A stretch of 64,000 nucleotides of DNA from Caryophanales bacterium (GCA_016290885.1 JAEEVN010000001.1:152481-216480), one strand, 5' to 3'. Shown: positions 48,626 to 59,396, numbered from the stretch's first letter. The notes: generated from the sequence alone by a model not told the origin. Numbers and translations: made by a program.

Positions 48626-48662
48626 GAAAACAAAAAAGAGTAAGTTTAACTTTACTCTTTTA

Positions 48663-49952
48663 TTACGGATTTAATCTATTTGGTCCTCTAAACACAAACA
48701 TAGTTTCTTTTAAGCTTGGTAATCCAAGAAGTAACATAGTTAATCTATCTACTCCGATTGCAAATCCACCATGTGGAGGGCATCCTGATTTAAAGAATTC
48801 TAAGTAGAATTCAACATCCTTAGTTAATCCTTTTTCTTCAGCATTCTTTCTTAATTCTTCATATCTATGTTCTCTTTGAGATCCACTAGTTATTTCAGTA
48901 CCTCTCCATATTAAGTCATATCCAAGAGGTTTATCATTATCTCTCATATGATAGAAAGGTCTCTTTGTCTTTGAATAATCAGTTATGAATATAAATTCAT
49001 TACCATATTTTTCCACAGCAAACTTACTAGTCAATTTTTCTGTTTCTGCATTCATATCACCAATATCTTCAGTTGGTATTTCATAACCATATCTATCATG
49101 TAATTCTTTATATAAATCTTGCAATTTAATTCTTGGGAATGGTTTAGTAGGAATAATTACTTCAGTATTAAATATTTCGTTTATTTCTTTTTCATATTTT
49201 TCTTTTACTTTAGTTAAACCTGCGATTATTAAATTTTCTTCTAAATCCATTACATCTTCATAAGAATTAATATATGCAAATTCAACATCAAATGAAGTAT
49301 ATTCAGTTGCATGTCTATATGTATTAGAGTTTTCTGCTCTAAATGCTGGTGCAACTTCAAATACTCTTTCTAGTCCAGATACTATAGCCATTTGTTTATA
49401 GAATTGTGGACTTTGTGCTAAATATGCTTTTCTATCAAAATAAGATACTTCAAAAACTTCTGATCCTGATTCAGATGCAGTACCTATTAATTTAGGTGTA
49501 TGTATTTCAGTAAAATCTTCAGAATATAAGTATTCTCTCATACCTTCTACTAAAGTACTTTGAATCTTAAGCATTAATTGATTTTTTTCAGTCTTTAAAT
49601 CAATCCATCTATAATCAAGTCTTGTATCTAGATTAGCTCCTTCTTCAAGTGGACTAGCTTCTGCATAAGATAAAATATTTATATCTGTAGGTATAAATTC
49701 TTTACCACCTTGTTTAACATATTCACTAAGTTTCATAACACCCTTAGCTTCCATGATTGAATCTTTAAGAACACCTTCTATTTTTTTAGTTAATTCTTCA
49801 TTACCTTCTTTTTCTATAGAAACTTGAATAAATCCACTTCTATCTTCTAGAACTATAAAGATCATATATTTAGTATCTCTAATCTTATTAATATGCCCCT
49901 TAATTAAAGATTCTTTTTCTTCTTCAAGATTCTTTATTAATGTTCTTTCCAT
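48663..49952 (-). CDS. aspS: Aspartyl-tRNA synthetase, compact (archaeal-type, no GAD insertion)
   Basis: 429 aa; 'FDRKAYLAQSPQFYKQMAIVSGLERVFEVAPAFRAENSNTYRHATEYTSFDVEF', 'WRGTEITSGSQREH', 'PPHGGFAIGVDRLTM'. Confidence 0.9.
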   Translation of the reverse strand: MERTLIKNLEEEKESLIKGHINKIRDTKYMIFIVLEDRSGFIQVSIEKEGNEELTKKIEGVLKDSIMEAKGVMKLSEYVKQGGKEFIPTDINILSYAEASPLEEGANLDTRLDYRWIDLKTEKNQLMLKIQSTLVEGMREYLYSEDFTEIHTPKLIGTASESGSEVFEVSYFDRKAYLAQSPQFYKQMAIVSGLERVFEVAPAFRAENSNTYRHATEYTSFDVEFAYINSYEDVMDLEENLIIAGLTKVKEKYEKEINEIFNTEVIIPTKPFPRIKLQDLYKELHDRYGYEIPTEDIGDMNAETEKLTSKFAVEKYGNEFIFITDYSKTKRPFYHMRDNDKPLGYDLIWRGTEITSGSQREHRYEELRKNAEEKGLTKDVEFYLEFFKSGCPPHGGFAIGVDRLTMLLLGLPSLKETMFVFRGPNRLNP

Positions 49953-50567
49953 TTATTTCACTCCTCTACATATATCTTTTAATTTACAATTATCACACTC
50001 TGGTTTTACTGCCTTACAATGATATCTTCCAAATAAAACTAATTGCATATTTCTTCTGTTCCAAACTTCTTTTTTAAATGACTCTCTTAATTTCATTTCA
50101 GTTTCAAGAACATCATCATTTTCATTTGCAAGATTTAGTCTCTTACTTACGCGATGGACATGAGTATCCACAGCAAATTGTGGTTCTATATCTAATTCAC
50201 TTAAAAATAGATTTACTGTCTTTCTACCAACACCCGGTAAGTTTTCTAATTCTTCTCTTGTTTTAGGAACTATACCATTATATTTAGTTACTAAAGTAGT
50301 AGCTATTTCTTTTATACAATTGGCTTTTCTATTATAGTTACCTAGTGAACGAATTATTGTTTTTAAATCTTCAATATCTGCTTCAGATAAAGACACTAAA
50401 GAATTATATTTAGCATATAATTCTTTGGTTACCATATTAACTCTTTTATCTGTTGTTTGTGCAGATAACATGATATTTATTAATAATTCATATTCATTAG
50501 AATAATCAAGTTCACATTTTGGATTTGGATATAATTCATCCAAATATTCTTCTATTTTATTAATCAT
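49953..50567 (-). CDS. nth: Endonuclease III
   Basis: HhH-GPD 'LPGVGRKTVNLFLSEL...FAVDTHVHRVSKRL' and C-terminal [4Fe-4S] Cys motif. Confidence 0.95.
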   Translation of the reverse strand: MINKIEEYLDELYPNPKCELDYSNEYELLINIMLSAQTTDKRVNMVTKELYAKYNSLVSLSEADIEDLKTIIRSLGNYNRKANCIKEIATTLVTKYNGIVPKTREELENLPGVGRKTVNLFLSELDIEPQFAVDTHVHRVSKRLNLANENDDVLETEMKLRESFKKEVWNRRNMQLVLFGRYHCKAVKPECDNCKLKDICRGVK

Positions 50568-51808
50568 TATATATTCACATCTAGAAAATCTATTAGATTA
50601 TCTCTTTCTATTTTAGTTTCTTCTTTTGTTAAATTATCTCTAACTGTTAGTTTATTAGATTTAACTTCATCTTCTCCAATTATAATTACAAATTTAGCAT
50701 TATATCTATCTGCTTCTTTAAATTTAGCAGGCATTTTTTTACCAGTAAAATCCATATCTACTTTAAATGCATTATCTCTTAAAGATGACATTAATTCTAT
50801 AGCATAATTATTTTCATTTTCTGATACTGGTAATATATATGCATCTATAGAACCATCATCAATTACTTTAATATCTTCTTCATCTAATATTTGAATGACT
50901 CTATTAACACCTATTGCAAAACCAACTGCTGGTAATTCAGGTCCACCTAGTGTAGAAGTTAATGTATCATATCTTCCCCCTCCACCAAGAGCAGAACTTT
51001 CATTAAATACTACTTCAAATACTGTATCATTATAATAATCTAGTCCTCTAACTAGAGTATCATCAATTACATATTCTATACCTAATGATTTTAGACCATC
51101 TAATACTTTATTTAAATATTCTTTTGATTCTTCTGATAAATATTCTCCTATTTTTGGAGCATTCTTAATACAATCTTTATCAGCATCAGTTTTACAATCT
51201 AATATTCTTAAAGTATTCTTTTCATATCTTGCTTTACAATCTTCACAAAGATCATCTATATATGGTTTAAAGTATTCTCTTAAAGCAGCCATATAATTAT
51301 TTCTATCTTCTGCTTTACCTATAGAATTAATTTTTACTTTAATTCCTTTTAAACCTATTCTTTCATAAAATTTAACCATAAATGATATAGCATTAACATC
51401 CATTAAAGGAGAATTATCTCCAAATATTTCTACACCTGCTTGATAGAATTCTCTAAGTCTTCCAGATTGAGGTCTTTCATATCTGTACATTTTACCAAAA
51501 TAACATAATTTAAGTGGTAATGTTGTATACATTTTATTTTCTAATACAGATCTAACTATACCTGCAGTTCCTTCTGGTCTTAAAGTTATATCTCTATCTC
51601 CTCTATCTTTAAAGTCATAAGTTTCTTTAGTAACTATATCAGTACCTTCACCTACACCTCTATGGAAAACTTCACTTGATTCAAATATTGGTGTTTCAAT
51701 ATAACCAATATTGTATTCATCACATAAATCATCAAAAATTCTTTTGATGTAATTTAATTTCTTATAATATTCTCCATAGATATCTATTGTACCTTTTGGT
51801 CTTTGCAT
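50567..51808 (-). CDS. hisS: Histidyl-tRNA synthetase
   Basis: 'RPKGTIDIYGEYYKKLNYI', 'RPEGTAGIVRS', 'GGGGRYD'. Confidence 0.96.
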   Translation of the reverse strand: MQRPKGTIDIYGEYYKKLNYIKRIFDDLCDEYNIGYIETPIFESSEVFHRGVGEGTDIVTKETYDFKDRGDRDITLRPEGTAGIVRSVLENKMYTTLPLKLCYFGKMYRYERPQSGRLREFYQAGVEIFGDNSPLMDVNAISFMVKFYERIGLKGIKVKINSIGKAEDRNNYMAALREYFKPYIDDLCEDCKARYEKNTLRILDCKTDADKDCIKNAPKIGEYLSEESKEYLNKVLDGLKSLGIEYVIDDTLVRGLDYYNDTVFEVVFNESSALGGGGRYDTLTSTLGGPELPAVGFAIGVNRVIQILDEEDIKVIDDGSIDAYILPVSENENNYAIELMSSLRDNAFKVDMDFTGKKMPAKFKEADRYNAKFVIIIGEDEVKSNKLTVRDNLTKEETKIERDNLIDFLDVNI

Positions 51809-51874
51809 AAAAATCACTTCCTAAGAGTAATTATAACATAAAAAAAGCAATTATATTATAATAATTGCTTTATT

Positions 51875-52165
51875 TTATTTACATTGTTCATTATTTATTA
51901 TTGAGGAAATAATATTACTTGTCTTCTTAGAAAACATTCTTATTTCTTTTTCAAGATCCAAATATTCTTTTACTCCTTCTATTTGGAATAATTTTTTTCT
52001 TAATTCTATTATTTCTTCATTAGAAGGATTTTCTATTTTATTGAATTCATCAATTAAAGAATTATATTCTTTATTATTCTTAATTTGTTTTTCCAATTCT
52101 TTAAATCTTTTTATTTCCTCAGAATTATCTATTTTGTTAATTATATCTTGTTGTTTTTGTAGCAT
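51875..52165 (-). CDS. YlbF/YmcA-like protein
   Basis: Helical ~95-aa protein resembling the Com_YlbF family. Confidence 0.6.
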   Translation of the reverse strand: MLQKQQDIINKIDNSEEIKRFKELEKQIKNNKEYNSLIDEFNKIENPSNEEIIELRKKLFQIEGVKEYLDLEKEIRMFSKKTSNIISSIINNEQCK

Positions 52166-53886
52166 TAACGGAAACCGCCTCCGCCGCCTCCGCCACCGAA
52201 GGAACCGCCGCCTCCGCCGCCAGAAGAGAATCCTCCTCCACCGCCAGAATAAGAGCTAGCTCTAGCTACAGCAGCTGATTTAGCAGCAGCAGTAGATATA
52301 CCATTATTACTTAATGTTCTAATGAATACTAAATCACTATAATCGAAGTTTTGAGTATTCATAGCTTCAATAACTTCTGGATATAATTTCTTAAATTGTT
52401 CAGCAACTTCATCAGCCATTCCAAATATTTGAGCATACATTAAATATTCATCCCAAAGTTTTACATCAATTGGTTCTTTTTCATTAATTTTTGTAAATTC
52501 TTTAAAGAAGTTCTTTAATCCTGCCATTTGTTCAGCTTCTGTCATCATTGAATCATCTACTAAATATTTATTAGTTAATGTTAAGAATCCACTCTTAGTT
52601 ACAGTTGCTTTTCCTTCATTAACTAGCATTTTACTTTCATATTCTAATACATCTTTAAACCAATTAAGAATCTTAGAATAATTATTTCTACACCAAGTAG
52701 AGAATTCATCCTTTTCTAGTTTACCATCTTTACTAGCAGTTACCATCCAATTATATAATTTATCTTCCATTTCATTAGAATTTGGAGCTTTATTAAATAT
52801 GATATTTGCTTCACTCTTAGTAGAAAAGATACCCTTTTTATCTATTTTTTCTACTCTAACATTATCATTCTTAATCCATTTAAGAAGTACTGCTCCTAAG
52901 AAGTTTTCTTTCTTTTTATCTAGATTATAATGATATGCTACCCAGTATGCTCTTATTAAATCTTTGTTACATGGTATTTCTCTAAAATTAGGTACATCTT
53001 TTCTGACTTTATTACCTGCTGGTCCAAAAGTGCATTTATTATAATAATTTTGACCTGCATTTTTTCCAAAAATAGTAGCTAAAACAGTAATTAATATCCA
53101 TGGTCCAAAGCTAAATAACATTCCTATAATTATATAAAAGATATCTTTTATTTTTTCTTGTTTATATTTTTGAGCACCATCTTCTGCCATTTTTAAATAA
53201 TGATCAAAGTCACCTTCAATTACATTATTTTTATTAAATGTATCCTTAGGAAATTTAACTAAGATAGTTAAATATTCATCACTATCTAATTGTTTCCCAT
53301 CAGTAGTCATTTCAACATATCCATCATATACATAGCATGGAGCGCCTTTTTTACCATAACCCCATACATCTAATGTATCTTCATATCTAAAATCACTATA
53401 GATTTTAATATATACATTTTGTGGTTCAACACTAAAATCATGTGGTAATAAAGTCCAATAAATCATATCAGCATCTTCTAGATTTGCTACAAATTTATTA
53501 ATTCTATATTTAACTTCATATTTATGATCACCATAATTAGTTAAACCATAGCATACATCAACTTCATTACCAGTTTTATATATTCCAGCTTTGTATGCTT
53601 TTTCTGATAATCCTCTATCAACATCCCAATAGTAATCCACAGTATAAGGTTCTCCATCCATTGAAGCACTTAATACTTCAATCGAAGAATTACCTATATT
53701 AAAATATGGGTGATATCCTTCAGTTCCTTGGCTAACATATGCATCCCAAGTTTCAGTAATAGTAGCATTACCATCTTTATCTACATAGATATCCATATCT
53801 ATTTTAGATATACTATTTGCATTAACTTTAATAAAAGGAATAACTATTAATAAAAGTCCTAATATTATTTTTTTAAAATGTTTCAT
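52165..53886 (-). CDS. DUF2207 membrane protein with Gly-rich C-terminus
   Basis: Signal peptide, 'KIDMDIYVDKDGNATITETWDA', C-terminal 'GGGGFSSGGGGGGSFGGGGGGGGFR', next to lemA. Confidence 0.88.
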   Translation of the reverse strand: MKHFKKIILGLLLIVIPFIKVNANSISKIDMDIYVDKDGNATITETWDAYVSQGTEGYHPYFNIGNSSIEVLSASMDGEPYTVDYYWDVDRGLSEKAYKAGIYKTGNEVDVCYGLTNYGDHKYEVKYRINKFVANLEDADMIYWTLLPHDFSVEPQNVYIKIYSDFRYEDTLDVWGYGKKGAPCYVYDGYVEMTTDGKQLDSDEYLTILVKFPKDTFNKNNVIEGDFDHYLKMAEDGAQKYKQEKIKDIFYIIIGMLFSFGPWILITVLATIFGKNAGQNYYNKCTFGPAGNKVRKDVPNFREIPCNKDLIRAYWVAYHYNLDKKKENFLGAVLLKWIKNDNVRVEKIDKKGIFSTKSEANIIFNKAPNSNEMEDKLYNWMVTASKDGKLEKDEFSTWCRNNYSKILNWFKDVLEYESKMLVNEGKATVTKSGFLTLTNKYLVDDSMMTEAEQMAGLKNFFKEFTKINEKEPIDVKLWDEYLMYAQIFGMADEVAEQFKKLYPEVIEAMNTQNFDYSDLVFIRTLSNNGISTAAAKSAAVARASSYSGGGGGFSSGGGGGGSFGGGGGGGGFR

Positions 53887-53934
53887 ATTACCTCCTTATA
53901 TCTTAAAAAAAGGATTACTAAGTAATCCTATAAA

Positions 53935-54489
53935 TTAAAATTCAACTTTAACATTTTTTCTATCTTCTTCAGATGCTTCGAAGAATTTTTCTTTTTCAAA
54001 ATGGAATAATCCAGCAACTATATTACTTGGAACCATTTCGCATTTATTGTTATAAGCAAGTACAGAATCATTATAGAATTGTCTAGCATAGCTAATTTTT
54101 TCTTCAACGTCTTTTAATTGAGCTTGTAAGTCTAAGAAGTTTTCATTAGCTTTTAATTCTGGATAATTTTCTGCTAAAGCAAATAATTTGTTTAAAGCTG
54201 CAGTCATTTGTTTATCAGCTTCACCTTTTTCTTCAACAGTATTAGCTGTTAAATAAGTGTTTCTAGCTTTAACTACATCTTCAAATGTTCCTTTTTCATG
54301 TTTAGCATAACCTTTTACAGTTTCTACTAAGTTTGGAATTAAATCCGCTCTCTTTTTTAATTGTACATCAATTTGACTAAATTGATCTCTTACTTTATTT
54401 CTTAATTGAATTAAAGCATTATAATTTGTAACGATAAATCCAATTATTAAAAGAATAATTGCAACTACCGCAATGATAATATATAGCAT
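53935..54489 (-). CDS. lemA: LemA family protein
   Basis: '[39 protein letters not shown]'. Confidence 0.95.
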   Translation of the reverse strand: MLYIIIAVVAIILLIIGFIVTNYNALIQLRNKVRDQFSQIDVQLKKRADLIPNLVETVKGYAKHEKGTFEDVVKARNTYLTANTVEEKGEADKQMTAALNKLFALAENYPELKANENFLDLQAQLKDVEEKISYARQFYNDSVLAYNNKCEMVPSNIVAGLFHFEKEKFFEASEEDRKNVKVEF

Positions 54490-54555
54490 ATTACACCTCT
54501 AACCTTTCGAAAATTATATTACCATATTTTTAACTTTTTTTCAAGATATAGACTG

Positions 54556-54582
54556 AAAAAAGTAGTGTTAAAACACTACTTT
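54556..54582 (-). terminator. rnj terminator containing the stop codon
   Basis: AAAAGTAGTGTT-TTAACACTACTTTTTT. Confidence 0.8.
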
Positions 54583-56228
54583 TCTATTTCATTAATAATT
54601 GTAATAATCATTGGTTTACATTCTGTTTCTTCAAATAAGAATTTACCAAGTACATCTCTTATATCAGTTTTAATTTTATTAAAATCAACATAACTATTAG
54701 ATATATTAGAATTAATAATCTTTAAAGATATATCTTTTATTTGGTCTATAAATTCTGCATTTTCTTTTACATATATAAATCCTCTAGTAATTATTTCAGG
54801 ACCTGCAAGAATAGCTTTAGTCTTTTTACTTAGAGTAGCACATACTATTACTATTCCGTTTTCAGATAGTAATTCTCTATCTTTTAAAACTAATTCTCCA
54901 ATATCTTTAGATGAATTACCATCTATTAAGATATCATTTATTTTAACTTTCTCTGGTTCTTCTACTAATTTACCATTTTCAAATGTTACTACTTCACCAT
55001 TTAATTTTAATATTATATTTTCTTTTGGTATACCCATATCATATGCTATATCTGCATTAGCAACCATATGTCTATATTCAGCCATAACAGGCATATAATA
55101 TTTTGGTTTCATTAAGTTAAGCATTAACATTATATCTTCAATTGAAGCATGATTAAGTAAATGCTTTTTAGGATCTAAGCTTATTGTTTTAGCACCTTTT
55201 TTAGCTATTTCATCACTTAATCTTACTGCCATCATTTCATTAGTAGTAGATACTGGATCTAGATAGAATACAGTATCTGTAGGTAATATCTTAATATATT
55301 TATCATAACCATTTACTATTCTTTCTAAGTTAACAAATGGTTTTTCATTCTCATTAGATATAAGAATAACAGCATCTTTATCTTCAACATTATTTAAAGA
55401 TCCAATTCTTTCTTTATTAAATGTTACATATCCATTATCTATAACATAGTTAATTAATTCTTGTAACATCTTACCCATAATAACTACTCTTCTTTGAGTT
55501 TGTTCTATTTCAGTAAGTAATTCTTGTAATCTAGATATATGTGCAGAGAATACAGTAATTATTACTCTACCTTCATTATGTTCAAGTATTTCATTAACTT
55601 TATCAGATATTCTATTATTTGGAACAGTATATCCTTGTTTATCAGCATATTCACTTTCAGATAATAAACATAATACTTTTTGTTTCCCTACATATGCAAG
55701 TTTACCAATATCTGTTTCATAAGATCCACTCATAGATGAATCAAATACATAGTTACCTGTATATACAATTGCTCCATCAGGAGTATTTAATACATATCCA
55801 ACATTATCTGGTATAGAGTGTGTTAATCTAACAGGAAATATACTGCATTTACCAAAATCTATCTTTTTATAAGCATCTATTTCATGAAGATTATTAAATT
55901 CTATCCCTTGATCATTTAATCTTCTTCTTATAACATCACATGTAAATTTTAATGAATATATAGGAATATCCTTTAATTCTTTAATAATATCTGGAATTGC
56001 TCCCATACTCTTATTATGTCCATGTGTAACAAATATACCTTTTATTCTTTTAATATTTTCTTTTAAAAATGTAAAGTCTGGAATAATATAATCTACTCCA
56101 AGCATCTTCTCATTAGCGTACTTTAACCCCGCATCAAAAATGAATAAATCATTATCCACATCTACGACGTACATATTTTTTCCGTTCTCATTAAGTCCGC
56201 CCAAACTAAAAATTTTAATTTTACTCAT
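54576..56228 (-). CDS. rnj: Ribonuclease J
   Basis: 'FSLGGLNENGKNMYVV', 'VTHGHNKSMGAIP', C-terminal RNase J region. Confidence 0.93.
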   Translation of the reverse strand: MSKIKIFSLGGLNENGKNMYVVDVDNDLFIFDAGLKYANEKMLGVDYIIPDFTFLKENIKRIKGIFVTHGHNKSMGAIPDIIKELKDIPIYSLKFTCDVIRRRLNDQGIEFNNLHEIDAYKKIDFGKCSIFPVRLTHSIPDNVGYVLNTPDGAIVYTGNYVFDSSMSGSYETDIGKLAYVGKQKVLCLLSESEYADKQGYTVPNNRISDKVNEILEHNEGRVIITVFSAHISRLQELLTEIEQTQRRVVIMGKMLQELINYVIDNGYVTFNKERIGSLNNVEDKDAVILISNENEKPFVNLERIVNGYDKYIKILPTDTVFYLDPVSTTNEMMAVRLSDEIAKKGAKTISLDPKKHLLNHASIEDIMLMLNLMKPKYYMPVMAEYRHMVANADIAYDMGIPKENIILKLNGEVVTFENGKLVEEPEKVKINDILIDGNSSKDIGELVLKDRELLSENGIVIVCATLSKKTKAILAGPEIITRGFIYVKENAEFIDQIKDISLKIINSNISNSYVDFNKIKTDIRDVLGKFLFEETECKPMIITIINEIEK

Positions 56229-56280
56229 AATTTCTCCTTTCATAAAAATTTAATTAAAGAATCAAGCAAATATATTATAT

Positions 56281-56308
56281 CAAAAAAAAGTAAATATTCA
56301 AAATATTT
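56281..56308 (-). terminator. Terminator overlapping the rnj promoter
   Basis: GTAAATATT-TTG-AATATTTACTTTTTTTT. Confidence 0.8.
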
Positions 56309-56310
56309 AC

Positions 56311-57639
56311 TTAAAAATTATTTTTAATTGTCGCTGCTTGTAAATCAGTAGAATTACTTTTATCATAATAATCATTTATTTCTATTATACCTTTAATAGA
56401 TTCAATTGCAGCCTCTTTAGAATAGCCTTGTTTTAATCTAACTTTTGCTATTGCTCTTAGTACTTTTTCAAACATAGGATTTGCATTACGTACTATTTTT
56501 CTACGTGGATTTGGCAATATCTCTGTTCCTTCAAAAAACTCTGGTTCATACGGCATATTTTCTCCTTTAAATATGCTTTGATAATCTGCAATTGGTACTA
56601 AGAAGCATCTATATAATGATAAATTATCATAGTATTTTTCAATAGTATCTGTTTCTTCCTTTTCTATAGAAGGTATAATTTTTTCATTACCGTTTTCATC
56701 AACTACTTTAACAATATCTCTAGCGCTATCAAAAGTAGCATCTATCGCAAAGAATTCATCTATACCATATTTTTCATCTTTTAATTTAATTAAATTCCTA
56801 TAGTGCCAATCCATCTGATCTTTTTGAGACTCTGATGGAGATGTTGTAAGAATAGACATAGTTTTTATTCCTAATTCATTTAATAATTGCTCTAAGAGTA
56901 AGGAATAACCTACACAAACAATATGATTTGTTTTAATAATTTTATCTATACGTCTTGATTCATCAGGTTTTTCAGATTCATTATATTCAAATGATTTAAT
57001 TAAATCATATGCATATACTAATTGTTCTAGAGGTGATAAATTAGAATCTAATATAAGGTTCTTATAATAATTAATTGTCGCTCTCATAGTAATAAAATCA
57101 TCTGTATTATCTAGTTTATAAGAAAGCTCAGTTCCATATCTTACTTCTAACTTATATTTTCCCTCTAATTCTTTAAGGATATCTATATCATCATAATCTC
57201 TATTTTCAAGGTTAACTACTATCTTATCTGGTTTTATATTTGAGTCATAAAAACTTTCTATTGCATTTTTTAATTCTTTTATATTTGAAAAATTTGAAAA
57301 AACTATAATTTTCTGTGGATCTAACATTGGTCGTCTAACTCTACTATATTCAATCATAATAGAATTATAATAATGTAATATATCCCAATCTTTATATTCT
57401 TTCCCCTTTTCTTTTTTAGCTATATAAAGTGTATCTGTATCACTTATGTCTATTTTTGATAATACTTCTTTAATTCTTTCATACGGTTTATCACATATAA
57501 TACCGCTTATTATTTTCGCTTTTAGTTTTTCAGTAGCATTTGAATCAATAATTGCATCTGGTTTATAAGAATCCTCTAATAGTATAGCACCATCATCAAT
57601 AAGTTTATTTATTTCTTCATTAGGAATTTCCAATGCCAT
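56311..57639 (-). CDS. Transglutaminase-like (papain-like fold) protein
   Basis: Cys/His/Asp triad candidates 'VCVGYSLLLEQLLNELGI', 'WHYRNLIKL', 'FAIDATFD'. Confidence 0.7.
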   Translation of the reverse strand: MALEIPNEEINKLIDDGAILLEDSYKPDAIIDSNATEKLKAKIISGIICDKPYERIKEVLSKIDISDTDTLYIAKKEKGKEYKDWDILHYYNSIMIEYSRVRRPMLDPQKIIVFSNFSNIKELKNAIESFYDSNIKPDKIVVNLENRDYDDIDILKELEGKYKLEVRYGTELSYKLDNTDDFITMRATINYYKNLILDSNLSPLEQLVYAYDLIKSFEYNESEKPDESRRIDKIIKTNHIVCVGYSLLLEQLLNELGIKTMSILTTSPSESQKDQMDWHYRNLIKLKDEKYGIDEFFAIDATFDSARDIVKVVDENGNEKIIPSIEKEETDTIEKYYDNLSLYRCFLVPIADYQSIFKGENMPYEPEFFEGTEILPNPRRKIVRNANPMFEKVLRAIAKVRLKQGYSKEAAIESIKGIIEINDYYDKSNSTDLQAATIKNNF

Positions 57640-57689
57640 AGTATCACCTATAGTAATTATAACATAAAAAAAGAAGATTACTCTTCTTT

Positions 57690-59396
57690 TTAATTACCAA
57701 AAGCATCCATTATTTTTTTATGTATTTCTGGTTCACAATAATCTATAGCATTCATAGCTTCTTCTAATGCTTTTTTATATTCACCATCTCTAAATAATTT
57801 TTCTGCTTGCATAAGTCCTACATTAACTTGTTCTTTAACGCTTCTATATCTATTACCATAAACTATTGTTTCTTCAGCCATCATTACATATTTTAATAAA
57901 TCATTAGTAGTATTAAATACTTTAAATGCTAAATCTCTAGCAGTATCTACTCTTATATTTAGAGTATCTATATTAATTGGTTTTTTATTTAATTCTTTAT
58001 TTATTTCTCTTATTGCTTCTTTAGCATCATCAAGTTCTACATAATAATTAGTAGGTATTACAGGAATATTATATAATCTAATTCTATTTTTAGCTTTCTT
58101 AATTAGATCATTAATAGAATCTAATTGTTCTCTTGCTCTAGATTCATCTTCCTTCATATTACCTATATTTTGTACATCATAATCTAAACTTTCATCTATT
58201 TTAGATAATTTAATAATTAAATAATCTAATTCTTTGCAAAGTTTAGTATATGGGAATGAATGATTATTATTACAATCTTTCAATTCTTTATAACTAATTT
58301 TTATGCTATCAACTTCTTTAGATATAACTTCTATTCTATTAATATCTTCTTCTGATAAAGAATAATTAGTCTTAAAGTCTTTAATTTGAGATACTAAACC
58401 ATTAACTATTTTAGTAGTTCTAGCAAGTTTATAATCAAATGATTTCATATCATCTTCAAATTTAGTTCTTGCTAATTTTTCTTTATCAAAATCATTATAT
58501 AAAGAATCAAAATAACTAATAATAGTTTTAAGTTCAAATACTACATCTTCTAGATTTAATACTTTTACTCTATCTAATATATCATTTAATTTTTTATTAG
58601 TTTCTGCAATATTATAATCTACATTTAAATAATCTAATTGATACATATCTCTAGTCATTTCAATATAGATTTGAGATATATCTTCTATTTTACTAGGAAT
58701 TAATTCATGACACATAATTAATACTGCAGGCACTTCTTTAATAACATATGAAATGTGCTCTACCATTTCATCTATTCCCTTAACAATATAGTTTATTTCA
58801 TCATAATCTTTCTTTTCCATTGCAACTTCAAATTCAGAGAATCTCTTCTCTATATTTTCAAATTGTAATTCAATGGCTTCTCCTACTTCACCATAAGAAG
58901 ATTCATCTCTTTCATATTCCGATTTAATAACTCTATAATCTGATTTAAGTTTAACTATTCTTTCTCTATTTCTTTCTTCAGATAAAGTTATTTCTTTTAT
59001 TTCTCCAAGAAGTTTATTAGTTTTTTCATTTAATTTATATATTTTAAGTTCTATATCTGCAAGTAAAGGTCTTAATTCTTTATAATTTCTTTTATCGATA
59101 CAAGCATCTGCTTCAAGTAACATATCTGTAACTTTAGGTATATCATTATTTCTAATGCTATCGAACTTTTCTTGCCATTCATCAAATCTAATCTTTGTTT
59201 TATCATCTTTAACAAGGCTCTCTGCTTTAGAAAGTTCATTAAGAATTGGTGTACTTAATACCATATTCTTATCTCTTTCTAATTTATTTATCTTATTAGT
59301 TAATGCTTTTTTTAATCTGACATTCTTAATTATCAAAACAACAATAGCTAATATAATAACAACGATATATACTGAAACAATAATTAATTTGTCCAT
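57690..59396 (-). CDS. ezrA: Septation ring regulator EzrA
   Basis: N-terminal TM plus spectrin-like coiled coils; divergent from rpsD. Confidence 0.85.
   Translation of the reverse strand: MDKLIIVSVYIVVIILAIVVLIIKNVRLKKALTNKINKLERDKNMVLSTPILNELSKAESLVKDDKTKIRFDEWQEKFDSIRNNDIPKVTDMLLEADACIDKRNYKELRPLLADIELKIYKLNEKTNKLLGEIKEITLSEERNRERIVKLKSDYRVIKSEYERDESSYGEVGEAIELQFENIEKRFSEFEVAMEKKDYDEINYIVKGIDEMVEHISYVIKEVPAVLIMCHELIPSKIEDISQIYIEMTRDMYQLDYLNVDYNIAETNKKLNDILDRVKVLNLEDVVFELKTIISYFDSLYNDFDKEKLARTKFEDDMKSFDYKLARTTKIVNGLVSQIKDFKTNYSLSEEDINRIEVISKEVDSIKISYKELKDCNNNHSFPYTKLCKELDYLIIKLSKIDESLDYDVQNIGNMKEDESRAREQLDSINDLIKKAKNRIRLYNIPVIPTNYYVELDDAKEAIREINKELNKKPINIDTLNIRVDTARDLAFKVFNTTNDLLKYVMMAEETIVYGNRYRSVKEQVNVGLMQAEKLFRDGEYKKALEEAMNAIDYCEPEIHKKIMDAFGN

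Noticed and set aside
52041-52259. Plus-strand 72-aa Arg-rich ORF (RRLRRLRHRRNRRLRRQ)
   Set aside because: Antisense of the Gly-repeat end of the DUF2207 gene; Arg richness is an artefact of CCG/CCT repeats read in another frame
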